From Bacillus sp. FJAT-52991 (GTDB taxonomy: Bacteria > Bacillota > Bacilli > Bacillales > Domibacillaceae), in contig NZ_CP147404.1 in assembly GCF_037201805.1 (NCBI RefSeq), positions 1,822,001 to 1,886,000 on the forward strand: a stretch of 64,000 nucleotides of DNA, read 5' to 3'. The notes beneath the pieces were generated by a model. The model saw only the letters and a program-made list of their open reading frames with translations. It ran no database searches and was not told where the DNA came from. Both the position numbers and the translations under genes were made by a program. The stretch's first letter is position 1; each line of letters begins with the position of its first letter. This document shows, piece by piece, positions 54,484 to 63,230 of this stretch.

Positions 54484-54954
54484 TTACCCTTCGATCGATT
54501 TCACAAGATTCGCCATCTCAATAGCGGTAGCTGCTGCTTCCCAACCTTTGTTTCCGGCTTTTGTTCCTGCACGTTCAATCGCTTGTTCAATTGTGTCCGT
54601 TGTCAACACTCCAAAGATCACCGGTACACCGGATTGCATGGCAGCTTGAGCGACTCCTTTTGTTGCTTCATTGCTGACATACTCGAAATGAGCGGTAGAT
54701 CCACGAATGACCGTTCCTAATGTCACAACCGCATCATATTTACCGCTATCGGCCATTTTTTTCGCAATTAACGGAATTTCAAAAGCCCCTGGCACCCAAG
54801 CAACTTCAACATCTTCTTCATTTACTCCATGACGGCGTAACGCATCTTCTGCTCCGCTTAACAGCTTGCCCGTAATGAATTCATTAAAACGTGCCACCAC
54901 AATCCCAATTTTTAACTCTGTACCAATTAAATTTCCTTCATATGTTCTGCTCAT
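54484..54954 (-). CDS. ribH: 6,7-dimethyl-8-ribityllumazine synthase
   Basis: 156 residues. Motifs are [52 protein letters not shown] and [17 protein letters not shown]. It condenses the ribityl pyrimidine with dihydroxybutanone phosphate. It is the last gene of the ribDEBAH operon (order D-E-BA-H on the minus strand). Confidence 0.97.
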   Translation of the reverse strand: MSRTYEGNLIGTELKIGIVVARFNEFITGKLLSGAEDALRRHGVNEEDVEVAWVPGAFEIPLIAKKMADSGKYDAVVTLGTVIRGSTAHFEYVSNEATKGVAQAAMQSGVPVIFGVLTTDTIEQAIERAGTKAGNKGWEAAATAIEMANLVKSIEG

Positions 54955-54971
54955 ATCGATTCTCTCCCTTT

Positions 54972-56165
54972 TTATAAATGTAGCATATGTCCAAGCTTTG
55001 CTATTTTCGTCTCTAAGTATTGCCGATTCTCTTCTTTCGGCGGCATTTCAATCGGTACGCGCTCAACAACTTCAAGTCCGTATCCTTTTAAGCCGGAAAT
55101 TTTGCGCGGATTATTCGTTAATAGTCGCATCTCTTTGACACCGAGATTGCGTAAAATTTGCGCCCCGATGCCATAATCCCGTAGATCATCCGCAAAGCCT
55201 AACTTCTCATTCGCTTCAACTGTATCTAGTCCTTGCTCTTGCAGTTTATATGCCTTTAATTTATTGATCAGTCCAATGCCGCGGCCTTCTTGGCGCATAT
55301 ATAATAAAATGCCCCGTCCCTCGGCTTCAATTTGCCGCAATGCTGCCGCAAGCTGAGGACCGCAATCACAGCGGCAAGATCCAAACACATCTCCGGTTAA
55401 GCATTCTGAATGAACACGAACGAGAACCGGCTTGCCATCATTCACCTTCCCTTTCACTAGTGCGACATGCTCTTTTCCAGATAATTTTTCAGTAAAACCA
55501 ACTGCTTGAAAGTGCCCAAAGTCCGTTGGCAGTTCAATTTCTACTTCACGAGTAATTAACTCGTCCTTTTTCCGGCGATACTCAATTAAATGCTGAATCG
55601 TAATTAGCTTTAAATCTAGCTCCTCCGCCATCTTGACTAAGTCAGGTAGCCTTGCCATCGAGCCGTCCTCTTTCATAATTTCACAAATGACGCCCGCGCC
55701 CTTTACTCCGGCAAGATGGGCCAAATCAACTGCCGCTTCTGTATGCCCCGCTCGCTTTAACACGCCGCCCTTTTTCGCGACAAGCGGGAAAATATGACCT
55801 GGCTGCTTGAAATCCTCTGGTGTTGCCTCGTCTTTTAACATTTCTTGAATCGTCGCTGCCCGCTCAAACGCGCTAATGCCAGTATGCGTTGATTTATGAT
55901 CAATACTTACGGTAAAGGCTGTTCCATGACTGTCGGTATTATTCGTCACCATCATTTTCAAGCCCAACTTTTCGGCTATTTCTTCTTCCACAGGTACGCA
56001 AATCAAGCCGCGTCCCATTTTCGCCATAAAATTCACCATTTCCGCATCGGCAAATTCAGCTAGACCGATAAAATCACCTTCATTTTCACGATCCTCATCA
56101 TCGACAACGATCACAACTTTCCCTTGCTTTAAATCCGCTAATGCTTCTTCGATTGCTGCAAACAT
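54972..56165 (-). CDS. ribBA: DHBP synthase/GTP cyclohydrolase II
   Basis: About 397 residues with two domains. Rib[33 protein letters not shown] and [12 protein letters not shown]. Rib[21 protein letters not shown] (zinc Cys triplet) and [15 protein letters not shown]. It makes both riboflavin precursors. AGAGGTG stands before ATG 56165; an in-frame ATG lies two codons earlier. Confidence 0.97.
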   Translation of the reverse strand: MFAAIEEALADLKQGKVVIVVDDEDRENEGDFIGLAEFADAEMVNFMAKMGRGLICVPVEEEIAEKLGLKMMVTNNTDSHGTAFTVSIDHKSTHTGISAFERAATIQEMLKDEATPEDFKQPGHIFPLVAKKGGVLKRAGHTEAAVDLAHLAGVKGAGVICEIMKEDGSMARLPDLVKMAEELDLKLITIQHLIEYRRKKDELITREVEIELPTDFGHFQAVGFTEKLSGKEHVALVKGKVNDGKPVLVRVHSECLTGDVFGSCRCDCGPQLAAALRQIEAEGRGILLYMRQEGRGIGLINKLKAYKLQEQGLDTVEANEKLGFADDLRDYGIGAQILRNLGVKEMRLLTNNPRKISGLKGYGLEVVERVPIEMPPKEENRQYLETKIAKLGHMLHL

Positions 56166-56186
56166 GTGCATTCACCTCTGTTTGTA

Positions 56187-56834
56187 TTATGCAAATCCGT
56201 GCTTTTCTAATAAATCCATCGTAATGGTAGACGTTTTCTCTTCTTTTTTCTGATGAAGCATCCGCTCGATATATTTTGCCAATAAATCACACTCAATATT
56301 GACTGGATCACCAATATTTTTCTCAGCTAAAATCGTTTCCTCCTGCGTATGGGGAATCAGAGAAATCGTCAGTTTCTTATTGTCCACCGCAAAAATCGTT
56401 AACGACGTTCCATCCAAGGCGACCGAGCCTCTGTGTAAAAAATAGTGGGCAAACTCTTCTGGATATTCAATCTCAATATAAAGCGCATTTTCCACTCTTT
56501 TTTTACTAATAATCGTCCCTACTCCATCGATATGACCAGAGACGAAATGTCCGCCGAAGCGACCATTTGCCGCTATCGCTCGCTCTAAATTCACTGTCGA
56601 TCCACGAGTTAATACGCGTAGTGATGTCGCATGGAATGTTTCTGGCATCACATCAGCGGTAAATTGCTGAGAAGTAAAGCTCGTTACCGTTAAACAAACA
56701 CCGTTGACTGCGATACTATCGCCGAGCTTCACATCTTCAAGCATCGTTTTCGCTTTGATCGCTAGTTCTAGTGACTGCGCTCCTGCTTTCACGCTTTCCA
56801 CTGTACCGATTTCTTCTACAATTCCTGTGAACAA
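56187..56834 (-). CDS. ribE: Riboflavin synthase alpha subunit
   Basis: 215 residues, two lumazine-binding repeats: FTGIVEEIGTVESV ... SIAVNGVCLTVTSF with GGHFVSGHIDGVGTI, and SVALDGTSLTIFAVDNKKL. The start codon is TTG at 56834, with AAGGATGTG upstream. It overlaps the end of ribD by 19 bp. It dismutates lumazine to riboflavin. Confidence 0.96.
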   Translation of the reverse strand: MFTGIVEEIGTVESVKAGAQSLELAIKAKTMLEDVKLGDSIAVNGVCLTVTSFTSQQFTADVMPETFHATSLRVLTRGSTVNLERAIAANGRFGGHFVSGHIDGVGTIISKKRVENALYIEIEYPEEFAHYFLHRGSVALDGTSLTIFAVDNKKLTISLIPHTQEETILAEKNIGDPVNIECDLLAKYIERMLHQKKEEKTSTITMDLLEKHGFA

Positions 56835-57931
56835 GCTGTTTCACATCCTTCTTTCGGTAAAGCTGTTATTTTTATATCTTGTCCAATGAATTCAACTTTT
56901 TCAAACGTTAATGGAACCGCTTCATCCATAAGCGCAAATCCTTCACCGCCAATGGCTGTTGGTGCTGCTTTGCCGCCGATTAATTTAGGAGCGATATAGA
57001 TCAAAAACTTCTGAAACGCCTTTGCTTTCATAAATGAGGCATTGACTTCACTGCCACCTTCTACAAGCAGCGTCATGATATTTCGTTCACCTAGCTTTTT
57101 TAATAAAAGCGGAATATCAATGTCTCTCGTTTGTAAGCGAATTACTTGAACATCCGCTTCTTGCAATTCCATTTCTTTTTGCGATGATGCGTCTTGTCCG
57201 CACACAATGATTGTTTTCGCTTCTTTATTTGTGATCACATGAGCGGTTAAAGGAATCCGCAAATGCGTATCTAATACAACTCGAATGGGGTGTTTACCTC
57301 CCTGGGGCAGACGGGTGGTTAAGATGGGGTTATCTTGTAAGATGGTATTGATGCCAACTAAGATCGCATCTTGCTGATGACGAATATAGTGAACATCCTC
57401 TCTTGCTTGCTCGCTCGTAATCCAGCGACTATGTCCTGTATACGCAGCTGTTTTGCCATCGGCTGTTATGGCTGTTTTCATTGTGACGTATGGTGTTTTC
57501 GTTTGAATAAAATGAAAAAATGGTGCTAATAAGTCCGAAGCTTCCTTCTCGCAAATGCCGGTTTCCACTTCAATCCCGGCCGCTCGCAACTTTTCAATCC
57601 CTCTTCCCGCCACAGCAGGATTCGGGTCCGTGACAGCGATATACACTTTCTTAATCCCTTTCGCAATCGTCAAATCCGCACAAGGAGGCGTCTTCCCGTA
57701 ATGAGAACAAGGCTCAAGCGTCACATACAAATCCGCATCCCTTGCCTCTTCACCAGCAGCGGCCAGCGCATGAACCTCCGCATGGCCCTCTCCCGCTTTC
57801 ATATGGGCACCCATGCCAATCACGCGGCCATCCTTCACCACAACCGCTCCAACTGGTGGATTCGGCGACGTCTGACCTCTTACTCCTTCAGCGAGCGACA
57901 AAGCGATTTTCATATAATGTTCTCGTAACAT
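56816..57931 (-). CDS. ribD: Riboflavin deaminase/reductase
   Basis: About 371 residues. The deaminase domain has HAEVHALAAAGEEARDADL and EPCSHYGKTPPCADL (zinc His/Cys). The reductase domain has KTAITADGKTAAYTGHSRWI and LLVEGGSEVNASFM. ATG 57931 (MLREHYMKIALSL) was chosen over the TTG at 57970, which has no ribosome binding site. First gene after the FMN riboswitch. Confidence 0.95.
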   Translation of the reverse strand: MLREHYMKIALSLAEGVRGQTSPNPPVGAVVVKDGRVIGMGAHMKAGEGHAEVHALAAAGEEARDADLYVTLEPCSHYGKTPPCADLTIAKGIKKVYIAVTDPNPAVAGRGIEKLRAAGIEVETGICEKEASDLLAPFFHFIQTKTPYVTMKTAITADGKTAAYTGHSRWITSEQAREDVHYIRHQQDAILVGINTILQDNPILTTRLPQGGKHPIRVVLDTHLRIPLTAHVITNKEAKTIIVCGQDASSQKEMELQEADVQVIRLQTRDIDIPLLLKKLGERNIMTLLVEGGSEVNASFMKAKAFQKFLIYIAPKLIGGKAAPTAIGGEGFALMDEAVPLTFEKVEFIGQDIKITALPKEGCETACSQEL

Positions 57932-58002
57932 CGTCCCTAGCCATCGCTCCTCTCTTTCCAATTCGTCCAATGAAACACATCAATTGACAGCCAGTCAACC
58001 GA

Positions 58003-58082
58003 CAAAAGCCCCGTATTTACTAGAAAAGTGCAAGGTGAGCTAGACACTCCAAAACAAGCACTTCCCTCGTAACATACGGGGC
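58003..58082 (-). terminator. Riboswitch-linked terminator before ribD
   Basis: On the minus strand, GCCCCGTAT (58082-58074) pairs with ATACGGGGC near 58011-58003, with a long loop, and then TTTTG. It stands between the FMN aptamer and ribD and is the likely expression switch. Confidence 0.75.
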
Positions 58083-58132
58083 ATAAATGGCATAACCAAA
58101 TAAGCGTCTAAAAATCAATTTTTTAAAAACGC

Positions 58133-58280
58133 CTCATCCTTCTCCCATCCAGACTATCACTGTCGGTTTCGGAATTTCACCGAATCAACCACAAGCAAAA
58201 CCACATGCAGTTCACGGACTAAGAGCATCAGCTCATCACCGCCGGTAGGGAATTTCACCCTGCCCCGAAGGATATACTAT
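58133..58280 (-). promoter_or_regulatory. FMN riboswitch (RFN element)
   Basis: The minus strand contains the conserved RFN blocks CTTCGGGGCAGGGTGAAATT, CCCTACCGGCGGTGATGAGC and, at the 3' end, CCGACAGTGATAGTCTGGAT then GGGAGAAGGATG. It leads the ribDEBAH operon and responds to FMN. Confidence 0.97.
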
Positions 58281-58504
58281 TCAAGTTAATTCTTATTATT
58301 ACCTTTGTAGTGTGATTGTGTCAAGGTTTTTGGTGTTCGCTGTCTGATTAATTTGGATTGAAAATGAAGGTTGTTGACCAATTTCGTCAACAATTCGTCA
58401 ACAACTTCTAGTCTGAGATATTTGTGAAACTAATAGCTCCTTAAACCAGATAGGCTTTGACAATAAAACGATTTATATAGAGCATAAGATCGTTTACAAG
58501 TATA
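58281..58504. other. Intergenic region upstream of the riboflavin leader
   Basis: About 220 bp between the RFN element and the next terminator. It must contain the rib operon promoter. A minus-strand frame here runs through a terminator and is not credible as a gene. Confidence 0.4.
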
Positions 58505-58532
58505 AAAAAGCCCTCCAACCAGAAGGACTTTA
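58505..58532 (-). terminator. Terminator of the SOS-linked small gene
   Basis: On the minus strand, AAGTCCTTCT pairs imperfectly with GGAGGGCTT and is followed by TTTTTT. Confidence 0.75.
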
Positions 58533-58640
58533 ATGTAAGAAACATGATGTTGAAACTTTTTTATTAAAGATAGATTCTCATGTAAATATTCAACTGTCGA
58601 CATGCGTAATTTCAACCTAATAAATTTAACTTGTATCTGT

Positions 58641-58859
58641 TTAAGCTCCTCTTCTGCGTTGTCTGATGAAACCAACCGAAAGGATATTCTGCCTTTTAAA
58701 TGTACGCGGCTGTTTTCGCCAGTGACAGTATGCTCTTATCAGTTCGTCATTAAAATCAATAACAGTAATGATTCGCTCAGTAATCTTGTTTCTATCGTTC
58801 ATATAAAACATACGCAATGGCACTCGATTTTCTTTCGAATTCAAAAGCAATCCTTTCAT
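58641..58859 (-). CDS. Small WYL-like protein of the YolD neighbourhood type
   Basis: 72 residues (MKGLLLNSKENRVPLRMFYM start; AYCHWRKQPRTFKRQNILSV near the end), resembling the short WYL-fold proteins found next to YolD genes in Bacillus. Start ATG 58859 has GGAGG at 7 nt. Two LexA-type boxes overlap its promoter, so DNA damage should induce it. No yolD gene is adjacent. The function of the family is not established. Confidence 0.7.
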   Translation of the reverse strand: MKGLLLNSKENRVPLRMFYMNDRNKITERIITVIDFNDELIRAYCHWRKQPRTFKRQNILSVGFIRQRRRGA

Positions 58860-58875
58860 GTTGATCCCTCCATAA

Positions 58876-58910
58876 GAACGTTTGTTCTTATTATATTCGA
58901 ATGTATGTTC
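58876..58910 (-). promoter_or_regulatory. Two LexA (SOS) boxes over a TATAAT promoter
   Basis: GAAC-GTTT-GTTC (58876-58887) and GAAT-GTAT-GTTC (58899-58910) fit the Bacillus LexA box CGAACATATGTTCG. A minus-strand TATAAT (58895-58890) lies between them, with TTCCAA 17 bp upstream. They are 23 bp apart centre to centre. Confidence 0.8.
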
Positions 58911-58970
58911 TTTTGGAAGCAAAAAGTAAAAACCTCCATCCATACGTACAGGAAATTCAACACCAGAAAA

Positions 58971-59000
58971 ACCCTAGCCACAAATAAAGTGCCAGGGTAA
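58971..59000 (-). terminator. Terminator of the 27-residue peptide gene
   Basis: On the minus strand, ACCCTGGC pairs with GCTAGGGT (one mismatch) around ~12 nt, followed by TTTTTC. Confidence 0.75.
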
Positions 59001-59047
59001 ATTGTTGCGTATAACTCAATTATAAGAATGATCGAATGGTTTTTTAT

Positions 59048-59131
59048 TTACGCTTCTTTAACGCTAAAACATATCGTAGTAACAGAAATACAAAACGTAA
59101 CTACACTAATACCTATAATGAGGCTCTTCAC
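59048..59131 (-). CDS. 27-residue hydrophobic peptide, possible type I toxin
   Basis: GTG at 59131 follows AGGAGGG at 7 nt. The product SLIIGISVVTFCISVTTICF (plus MK and SVKEA) is one membrane helix with a charged tail, the form of small holin-like/type I toxins of Bacillus. It has its own terminator 47 bp downstream. A plus-strand hairpin terminator at 59218-59246 shows that an RNA on the opposite strand may run through this locus, as an antisense antitoxin could. No match to a named toxin was certain. Confidence 0.55.
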   Translation of the reverse strand: MKSLIIGISVVTFCISVTTICFSVKEA

Positions 59132-59217
59132 TGTGCATCCCTCCTACGTTGTGTTATATTTGTTTTAATGGATGGGATTGGCGACCGTCACATCACCGCC
59201 CCCATCTTTACTAGGCT

Positions 59218-59246
59218 GACATCGACTTATTCGTCGGTGTCTTTTT
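59218..59246 (+). terminator. Plus-strand terminator near the peptide gene
   Basis: GACATCGAC pairs with GTCGGTGTC (one G-U) around 6 nt, followed by TTTTTC. No plus-strand protein gene precedes it, so it may end a small RNA. Confidence 0.65.
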
Positions 59247-59404
59247 CGTTTAGTTCTTTAGAAACTAGAACGATTAGGTATCACTGATAAAGTGTTCGAT
59301 TTGAAAGATATAATCTATCTTCGCAAAGGTGCCGTTATTATTTTTCGGAAGGAGTTATGAAATATATGGTAAAATACTTATATAAAATCAAAAAGGAGTT
59401 TTAT

Positions 59405-59920
59405 ATGAGACGAAATATTATTATTTTTATTACAATCGGCATTATACTATTATTAACGGCATTTTCGTTTAATCATACTTTCCCTCGCTCGTATCATCAT
59501 ACATTTACAAAAACAACAGATTTAAGTAAAGAAAATATTGAAGGTCTATTTTTAAATGATGATTTTTATAGCGAAGAAATTACAAAAAAGTACGGACAGA
59601 AAACAGAGCAAAGTAGAGATGTTACAGGTTATGACTATTATGAGTTAAGAAAAGGAATTGAAGTCGCAACTAACAAATCTGGAAAAATTACAAGATTTAT
59701 CATAACTGACAAGAATTTAGAAACTGTAAAAGGAATAAAAATTGGTAACAAAAAGGAAGATGTAATTAAAGTATATGGAAATAATTATTATTTTCGTATG
59801 GAACAAGGAACTAATATTATTGGTTATGTAGATAAGAAAAGGGGTATATCTATTGAATTTTGGTTATCTTATGATGACAAAATTAAATTTTATAGATTGG
59901 ATAATAAATCAATGGAATAA
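59405..59920 (+). CDS. Membrane-anchored hypothetical protein
   Basis: 171 residues with an N-terminal helix (MRRNIIIFITIGIILLLTAF) and an outer basic/Tyr-rich domain. It has a DEFXX-like pattern TVKGIKIGNKKEDVIKVYGN that resembles small beta-repeat secreted domains. The family was not recognised. ATG 59405 has AAGGAG at 6-7 nt. A strong hairpin terminator follows. Confidence 0.6.
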   Translation: MRRNIIIFITIGIILLLTAFSFNHTFPRSYHHTFTKTTDLSKENIEGLFLNDDFYSEEITKKYGQKTEQSRDVTGYDYYELRKGIEVATNKSGKITRFIITDKNLETVKGIKIGNKKEDVIKVYGNNYYFRMEQGTNIIGYVDKKRGISIEFWLSYDDKIKFYRLDNKSME

Positions 59921-59952
59921 ACGCTTAGCATTTGTGCTAAGCGTTTATTTGT
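59919..59952 (+). terminator. Terminator of the membrane-anchored hypothetical gene
   Basis: AAACGCTTAGC pairs perfectly with GCTAAGCGTTT around ATTTGT, followed by ATTTGTTTTTT. Confidence 0.88.
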
Positions 59953-60082
59953 TTTTTACTGTTAATTAGGTTGTGAAAAGCTGTTTATTTTGATTGCTAT
60001 TTAGCTTTCTATTCCAATTGTTATTTTTAGTTTTCTCCACATTATCGGAACTACTTACTATTAAAGAGAAGAGCTCTTCTTT

Positions 60083-60325
60083 TTAAGCTGGATAAGCCTG
60101 CAAAAACAACTGATACCCCTTGTACGTTTGACTCCCTATTCGTCTCATCAATCTATTGTGACTTATGTATCGCTGGTTCATCGTCGTCTGTCGTTCGTAA
60201 TCATAGTAAGGCATCTTGCTTGTCTTCATTTTGTTAATAATCTCTAAAGCTTCTGTCAAAGTCAGATCTGAATAAAGATCAAACATCACTTCATCGTCAT
60301 AATCCCAAATCTCGATAATGAACAT
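60083..60325 (-). CDS. Small hypothetical protein
   Basis: 80 residues, start MFIIEIWDYDDEVMFDLYSD, with GAGGGG five nt before the ATG. Soluble, Tyr-rich. Not recognised; found in a decayed accessory stretch. Confidence 0.55.
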   Translation of the reverse strand: MFIIEIWDYDDEVMFDLYSDLTLTEALEIINKMKTSKMPYYDYERQTTMNQRYISHNRLMRRIGSQTYKGYQLFLQAYPA

Positions 60326-60531
60326 GTTATCCCCTCCCCACTATCCTCTCATTAATTTGTAAATTTAATCCTATTGTATAGTAAATAATGTGTAAAAAAT
60401 AATTGAAAATTAACAAAGAAATGAATAAAAAACACTTTATATATCATTAATAATATATTATAATCAATATATAAAAAAGAGAGGGGGAGAAAAAAGAACA
60501 GTCCAGAGAAAGAAGAAATACGGTACTATCC

Positions 60532-60639
60532 CTAATGGGTGCAATTACCACAATTCTTAATTTCCTGAAACTGTTCTTTAACTAAACTGTTTGGTAGGTC
60601 GGCAATCACTCTCATATTAACGATAGTATTATTTTTCAT
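60532..60639 (-). CDS. 35-residue peptide with C-terminal Cys pair
   Basis: The ATG has GAGGGGAG at a good distance and the frame reads VNMRVIADLPNSLVKEQFQE then IKNCGNCTH. The last nine residues carry CGNC. No signal peptide. It is divergent from the 60704 gene and separated from it by a 64-bp promoter gap. Unknown; possibly a short regulatory peptide or fragment. Confidence 0.45.
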   Translation of the reverse strand: MKNNTIVNMRVIADLPNSLVKEQFQEIKNCGNCTH

Positions 60640-60703
60640 TTAAGACTCCCCTCTCCATTCGGTTCATCGTTCTATTGTAAAAAATGAAAAAAGGGTGAAT
60701 AAA

Positions 60704-60925
60704 ATGAACAAAGAAGAATACGAAAAATATCAAAAGTGGTGCCAAGAAAACCTTGTCATGGCAGCTGAAGGTCATAAGATTACAGGGCAGTCTGTGATAG
60801 GATTTAATCAATCCGTTACACTAGGAAAGATTAAACCGTTTTTAGAATTCGGAGAGGCTCGTAAAACAAGATTATATTTGCGATCTGACTTAGAGGAATA
60901 TGCGAAAAACAAACGTGTTAGATAA
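60704..60925 (+). CDS. Small excisionase-like hypothetical protein
   Basis: 73 residues with SVTLGKIKPFLEFGEARKTR and LYLRSDLEEYAKNKRVR, which resembles the winged-helix end of excisionase/MerR-like DNA-binding proteins. ATG 60704 follows AAAGGGTG. It stands at the edge of the prophage-like lysis genes. The role is inferred from the pattern only. Confidence 0.55.
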   Translation: MNKEEYEKYQKWCQENLVMAAEGHKITGQSVIGFNQSVTLGKIKPFLEFGEARKTRLYLRSDLEEYAKNKRVR

Positions 60926-60930
60926 ACAAA

Positions 60931-60966
60931 AATAAGCCCCCATCCAATCGGACAGGGGCTTTGCTG
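60931..60966. terminator. Shared terminator
   Basis: AAGCCCC pairs with GGGGCTT around an extended, partly paired loop, with A/T runs on both sides. It serves the 60704 gene (plus) and the endolysin gene (minus). A near copy is at 62452-62483. Confidence 0.8.
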
Positions 60967-60970
60967 TTAC

Positions 60971-61780
60971 TTAAGCTTCTTTCCTAATTTGAGGATTAAA
61001 GCCAAACTGCTTTTTGATTTTATCTTGAGCTTGAATCGCCGACTCTTTCGCGTTGAAAGTGCCTGTCCACACCCGACGACCCTTAGCAAAAGTTTCAAAA
61101 CCCGTTTTAGCTGCAATTGCTTTCGCTTGTTTTTCTGCTTCTGCATCAGACTTAAAAGTTCCTGTATAAATACGGTATTTCCCGTTTGTAACAGCTACTT
61201 CTGTCGATCCCTCTTTATTTAAAAACCATGACAATTCTTTCTTTCCAATCAGTGTATTCAGGTCTACATTCCCTTTCACACCAGCTAACCGACCAGCTTC
61301 TGTATACTGATGCAAGTCGCAAGGATAGTCCGGTTTCTTGCCACCATAACGAGGGATCCAAACAAAGTCTACTTTGATTTTATCTGCCTGAAATAGCTTA
61401 TAAGTGTGATGTCCGACATATAATCCAACCTTTTTTGCTCCTAACCTCCGCAATTCATCGATAAAAGCCTGCGTACCAGCTAACATATTACCCATTGTTT
61501 TTACTTCAACATCAGCGACCCAAAATAGAGCGTCCTTATCTCCACGTTCCCAGAAATCACGAGCCTCTACTTTTGCATCATTAATAGAGACAAAGCGGCA
61601 AAAAGCATAGTTACCAAAAGGTACTCCATACTCTTTCGCCGCAGCTACATAGCTTTTATATTGACGGTCTACTACTCTGGATCCGTCTTGTACACGTAAA
61701 ATGGCAAGATCCAACTCTTTGGATGCTTTACTCCAGTCAATTACACCTTGATGATGGCTCAAGTCAGCAATTTTACTCAT
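60971..61780 (-). CDS. GH25 endolysin with SPOR-like domain
   Basis: 269 residues. Residues 1-190 are a glycoside hydrolase 25 muramidase ([15 protein letters not shown] with the catalytic Asp/His region, [12 protein letters not shown] with catalytic acids, [17 protein letters not shown] end). Residues ~198-269 form a SPOR-type peptidoglycan-binding domain ([20 protein letters not shown] then [19 protein letters not shown]). Typical of Bacillus phage lysis modules. A holin remnant lies just upstream on the same strand. Confidence 0.93.
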   Translation of the reverse strand: MSKIADLSHHQGVIDWSKASKELDLAILRVQDGSRVVDRQYKSYVAAAKEYGVPFGNYAFCRFVSINDAKVEARDFWERGDKDALFWVADVEVKTMGNMLAGTQAFIDELRRLGAKKVGLYVGHHTYKLFQADKIKVDFVWIPRYGGKKPDYPCDLHQYTEAGRLAGVKGNVDLNTLIGKKELSWFLNKEGSTEVAVTNGKYRIYTGTFKSDAEAEKQAKAIAAKTGFETFAKGRRVWTGTFNAKESAIQAQDKIKKQFGFNPQIRKEA

Positions 61781-61825
61781 TATATATTTCCCCTTTTCTG
61801 ATTAAATAGGTAAGAAAATAATACA

Positions 61826-62014
61826 TTACTTTGCATTTTTTTGCTTTTCTTCTGTCTTATCGTGTTCTTCTTTCAGTTGAGCAAACACTGAACTAATTTG
61901 TTTCGGCACTTTAACACCAAGATGACCAAGGTTTTCAATGAAGCTGATTCCTTCCATACCGATTAATTTGAGAATTAAAGCCAAACTCTCGACTAATCTT
62001 CTGCTGAATGATCC
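61826..62014 (-). pseudogene. Holin C-terminal remnant
   Basis: 62 codons open from a TGA at 62015 to TAA at 61826, without a proper start. The text FIENLGHLGVKVPKQISSVF resembles the C-terminus of Cph1/LC3-type phage holins. The membrane-spanning part is missing. It precedes the endolysin gene as in phage lysis cassettes. Confidence 0.65.
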
Positions 62015-62099
62015 TCATAGATCAAATACCTATTATTGAAGCAAGAATAGTGAATAATGTCGTTCAGTTTACAAAAGCTAATCAAAAAAGGATTTTAAT

Positions 62100-62443
62100 A
62101 TGTATAAATTACTTGTTAGCTTATTGTATTGCACCATATTGATTCCTGAAAACTTAGTTTCAGTCCAAATCAACCTAGATAATATAGTTTACGCAGAAGC
62201 TCAAGCCCCCTCTTATGCAAAATGGGGAACCCTTGCTGTACAAAAGGCAAAACAAAAATATCCGAATGCGGCAGTTATTGATTATCTTCATGTTGGTGTT
62301 TACAACATGAAGATTATTCTACAGAAAAATTTAAGCTGTGGTTAAAAGAGAACAGCAGAGAATTTGGAGTTCTTGTAGAGATTAAATACAATGCCAAGAC
62401 TGAAAAAGTAATAAAAATCACTTTCAGAGAAACTCCTGAATGA
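62100..62443 (+). pseudogene. Frameshifted DUF3889 (YqzG-like) secreted protein
   Basis: ATG 62100 follows AAAAAGGA. Signal peptide then YAKWGTLAVQKAKQKYPNAA, as in the YqzG/DUF3889 family. Near 62307 the frame breaks. The other frame continues from 62309 with EDYSTEKFKLWLKENSREFG and VLVEIKYNAKTEKVIKITF to TGA 62443. One missing base (AAC-A-TGAA) would restore a ~115-residue protein. Confidence 0.78.
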
Positions 62444-62451
62444 GCCAAATT

Positions 62452-62483
62452 AAAAAGCCCCTATCCACACGGACAGGGGCTTT
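62452..62483 (-). terminator. Terminator of the SLH-like gene
   Basis: AAAGCCCCTGTCC pairs with GGATAGGGGCTTT around GTGT on the minus strand, followed by TT. It is a near copy of the hairpin at 60931-60966. Confidence 0.85.
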
Positions 62484-62487
62484 GCTG

Positions 62488-62685
62488 TTATTTATTAATC
62501 TTACTTGCTCGGTACATCATTTCCCAAACTTCCTCTCGTGTTACAGGGCGCTGTGGATACGTACCATCTGAAATCTTGTTTGCTTTTACCCAATCTTGCG
62601 CCTCTTTAAATCGAGTACTTTCCAGACTTCCAAGCAAATAAGCAGCACTCATAAAAGCGCCGCCTGTTACTGTGTTATGTTGCAT
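62488..62685 (-). CDS. Small SLH-like protein
   Basis: 65 residues ending DWVKANKISDGTYPQRPVTR then EEVWEMMYRASK. This resembles the S-layer-homology-like tail seen at the ends of phage endolysins and near Bacillus lysis genes. GAAGGAATGC-type sequence precedes the ATG. It may be a detached cell-wall-binding module of the lysis cassette. Confidence 0.65.
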   Translation of the reverse strand: MQHNTVTGGAFMSAAYLLGSLESTRFKEAQDWVKANKISDGTYPQRPVTREEVWEMMYRASKINK

Positions 62686-62702
62686 TCCTTCACCTCATAA
62701 TT

Positions 62703-62890
62703 TCAAATGAAAAAGAGACTTGCTTCAGGTTTATACGCACACACAACTTTTCCCTTGGCAATACCTACAACATATTGGATGCCCTCCAGCCTTTTTCATT
62801 TATTCTCCAATTCCCTTTTACAGCATCATAGTGATCTTTTCCCTCACTTAATGCCTTTTGTATTTTCACTAATAAAATTTCTTGTTTCAT
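62703..62890 (-). pseudogene. Frameshifted small phage-type hypothetical gene
   Basis: ATG 62890 with GGAGAATGAC upstream starts KQEILLVKIQKALSEGKDHY, YDAVKGNWRINEK, then stops at 62765. The second frame continues with LEGIQYVVGIAKGKVVCAYK to TGA at 62703. One extra A in the run of five A (GAAAAAGG) would give a continuous ~62-residue protein of the 'YWRIN...Y.VV...G.V...YKP' type seen in mobile elements. Confidence 0.65.
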
Positions 62891-63230
62891 TGTGTCATTC
62901 TCCCTAATTCAATACCTTTTGAAGTTCTAATAGACCTTATACTGTTCTCTAAAGCTTAATTGGTTATCTGAAGTGTTCCTCACTCTCAAATATAGGAATA
63001 TATACTTAGTATAACGAATTATTTTTTAATTTTATGTCGTTATTTGACGAAGAAAGAATATAGAATTTTAAAACATTTTGTATGATAATTATGAGGAATT
63101 ACGTTTTCATCATGTTTAACGATGTCTTTATTCCAAGTCCAATATAGGATTATTTTCACATTTCATATAGATTATCAATTTACAAATTAAGGTTTAAATT
63201 TAATTTAAATATAAAAAGGAAGTGAAGATC
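62891..63230. other. AT-rich region before the thermonuclease gene
   Basis: 340 bp of AT-rich DNA. It holds the promoters of the 62703-62890 gene (minus) and the thermonuclease gene (plus). No further gene, repeat or structured RNA was recognised. Confidence 0.45.

Noticed and set aside
58430..58675. Minus-strand frame of 81 codons
   Set aside because: It reads straight through the terminator at 58505-58532, overlaps the WYL-like gene and has no ribosome binding site.
58602..59000. Plus-strand frame of 132 codons
   Set aside because: It is antisense to the WYL-like gene and its LexA boxes and has no sensible composition or start signal.
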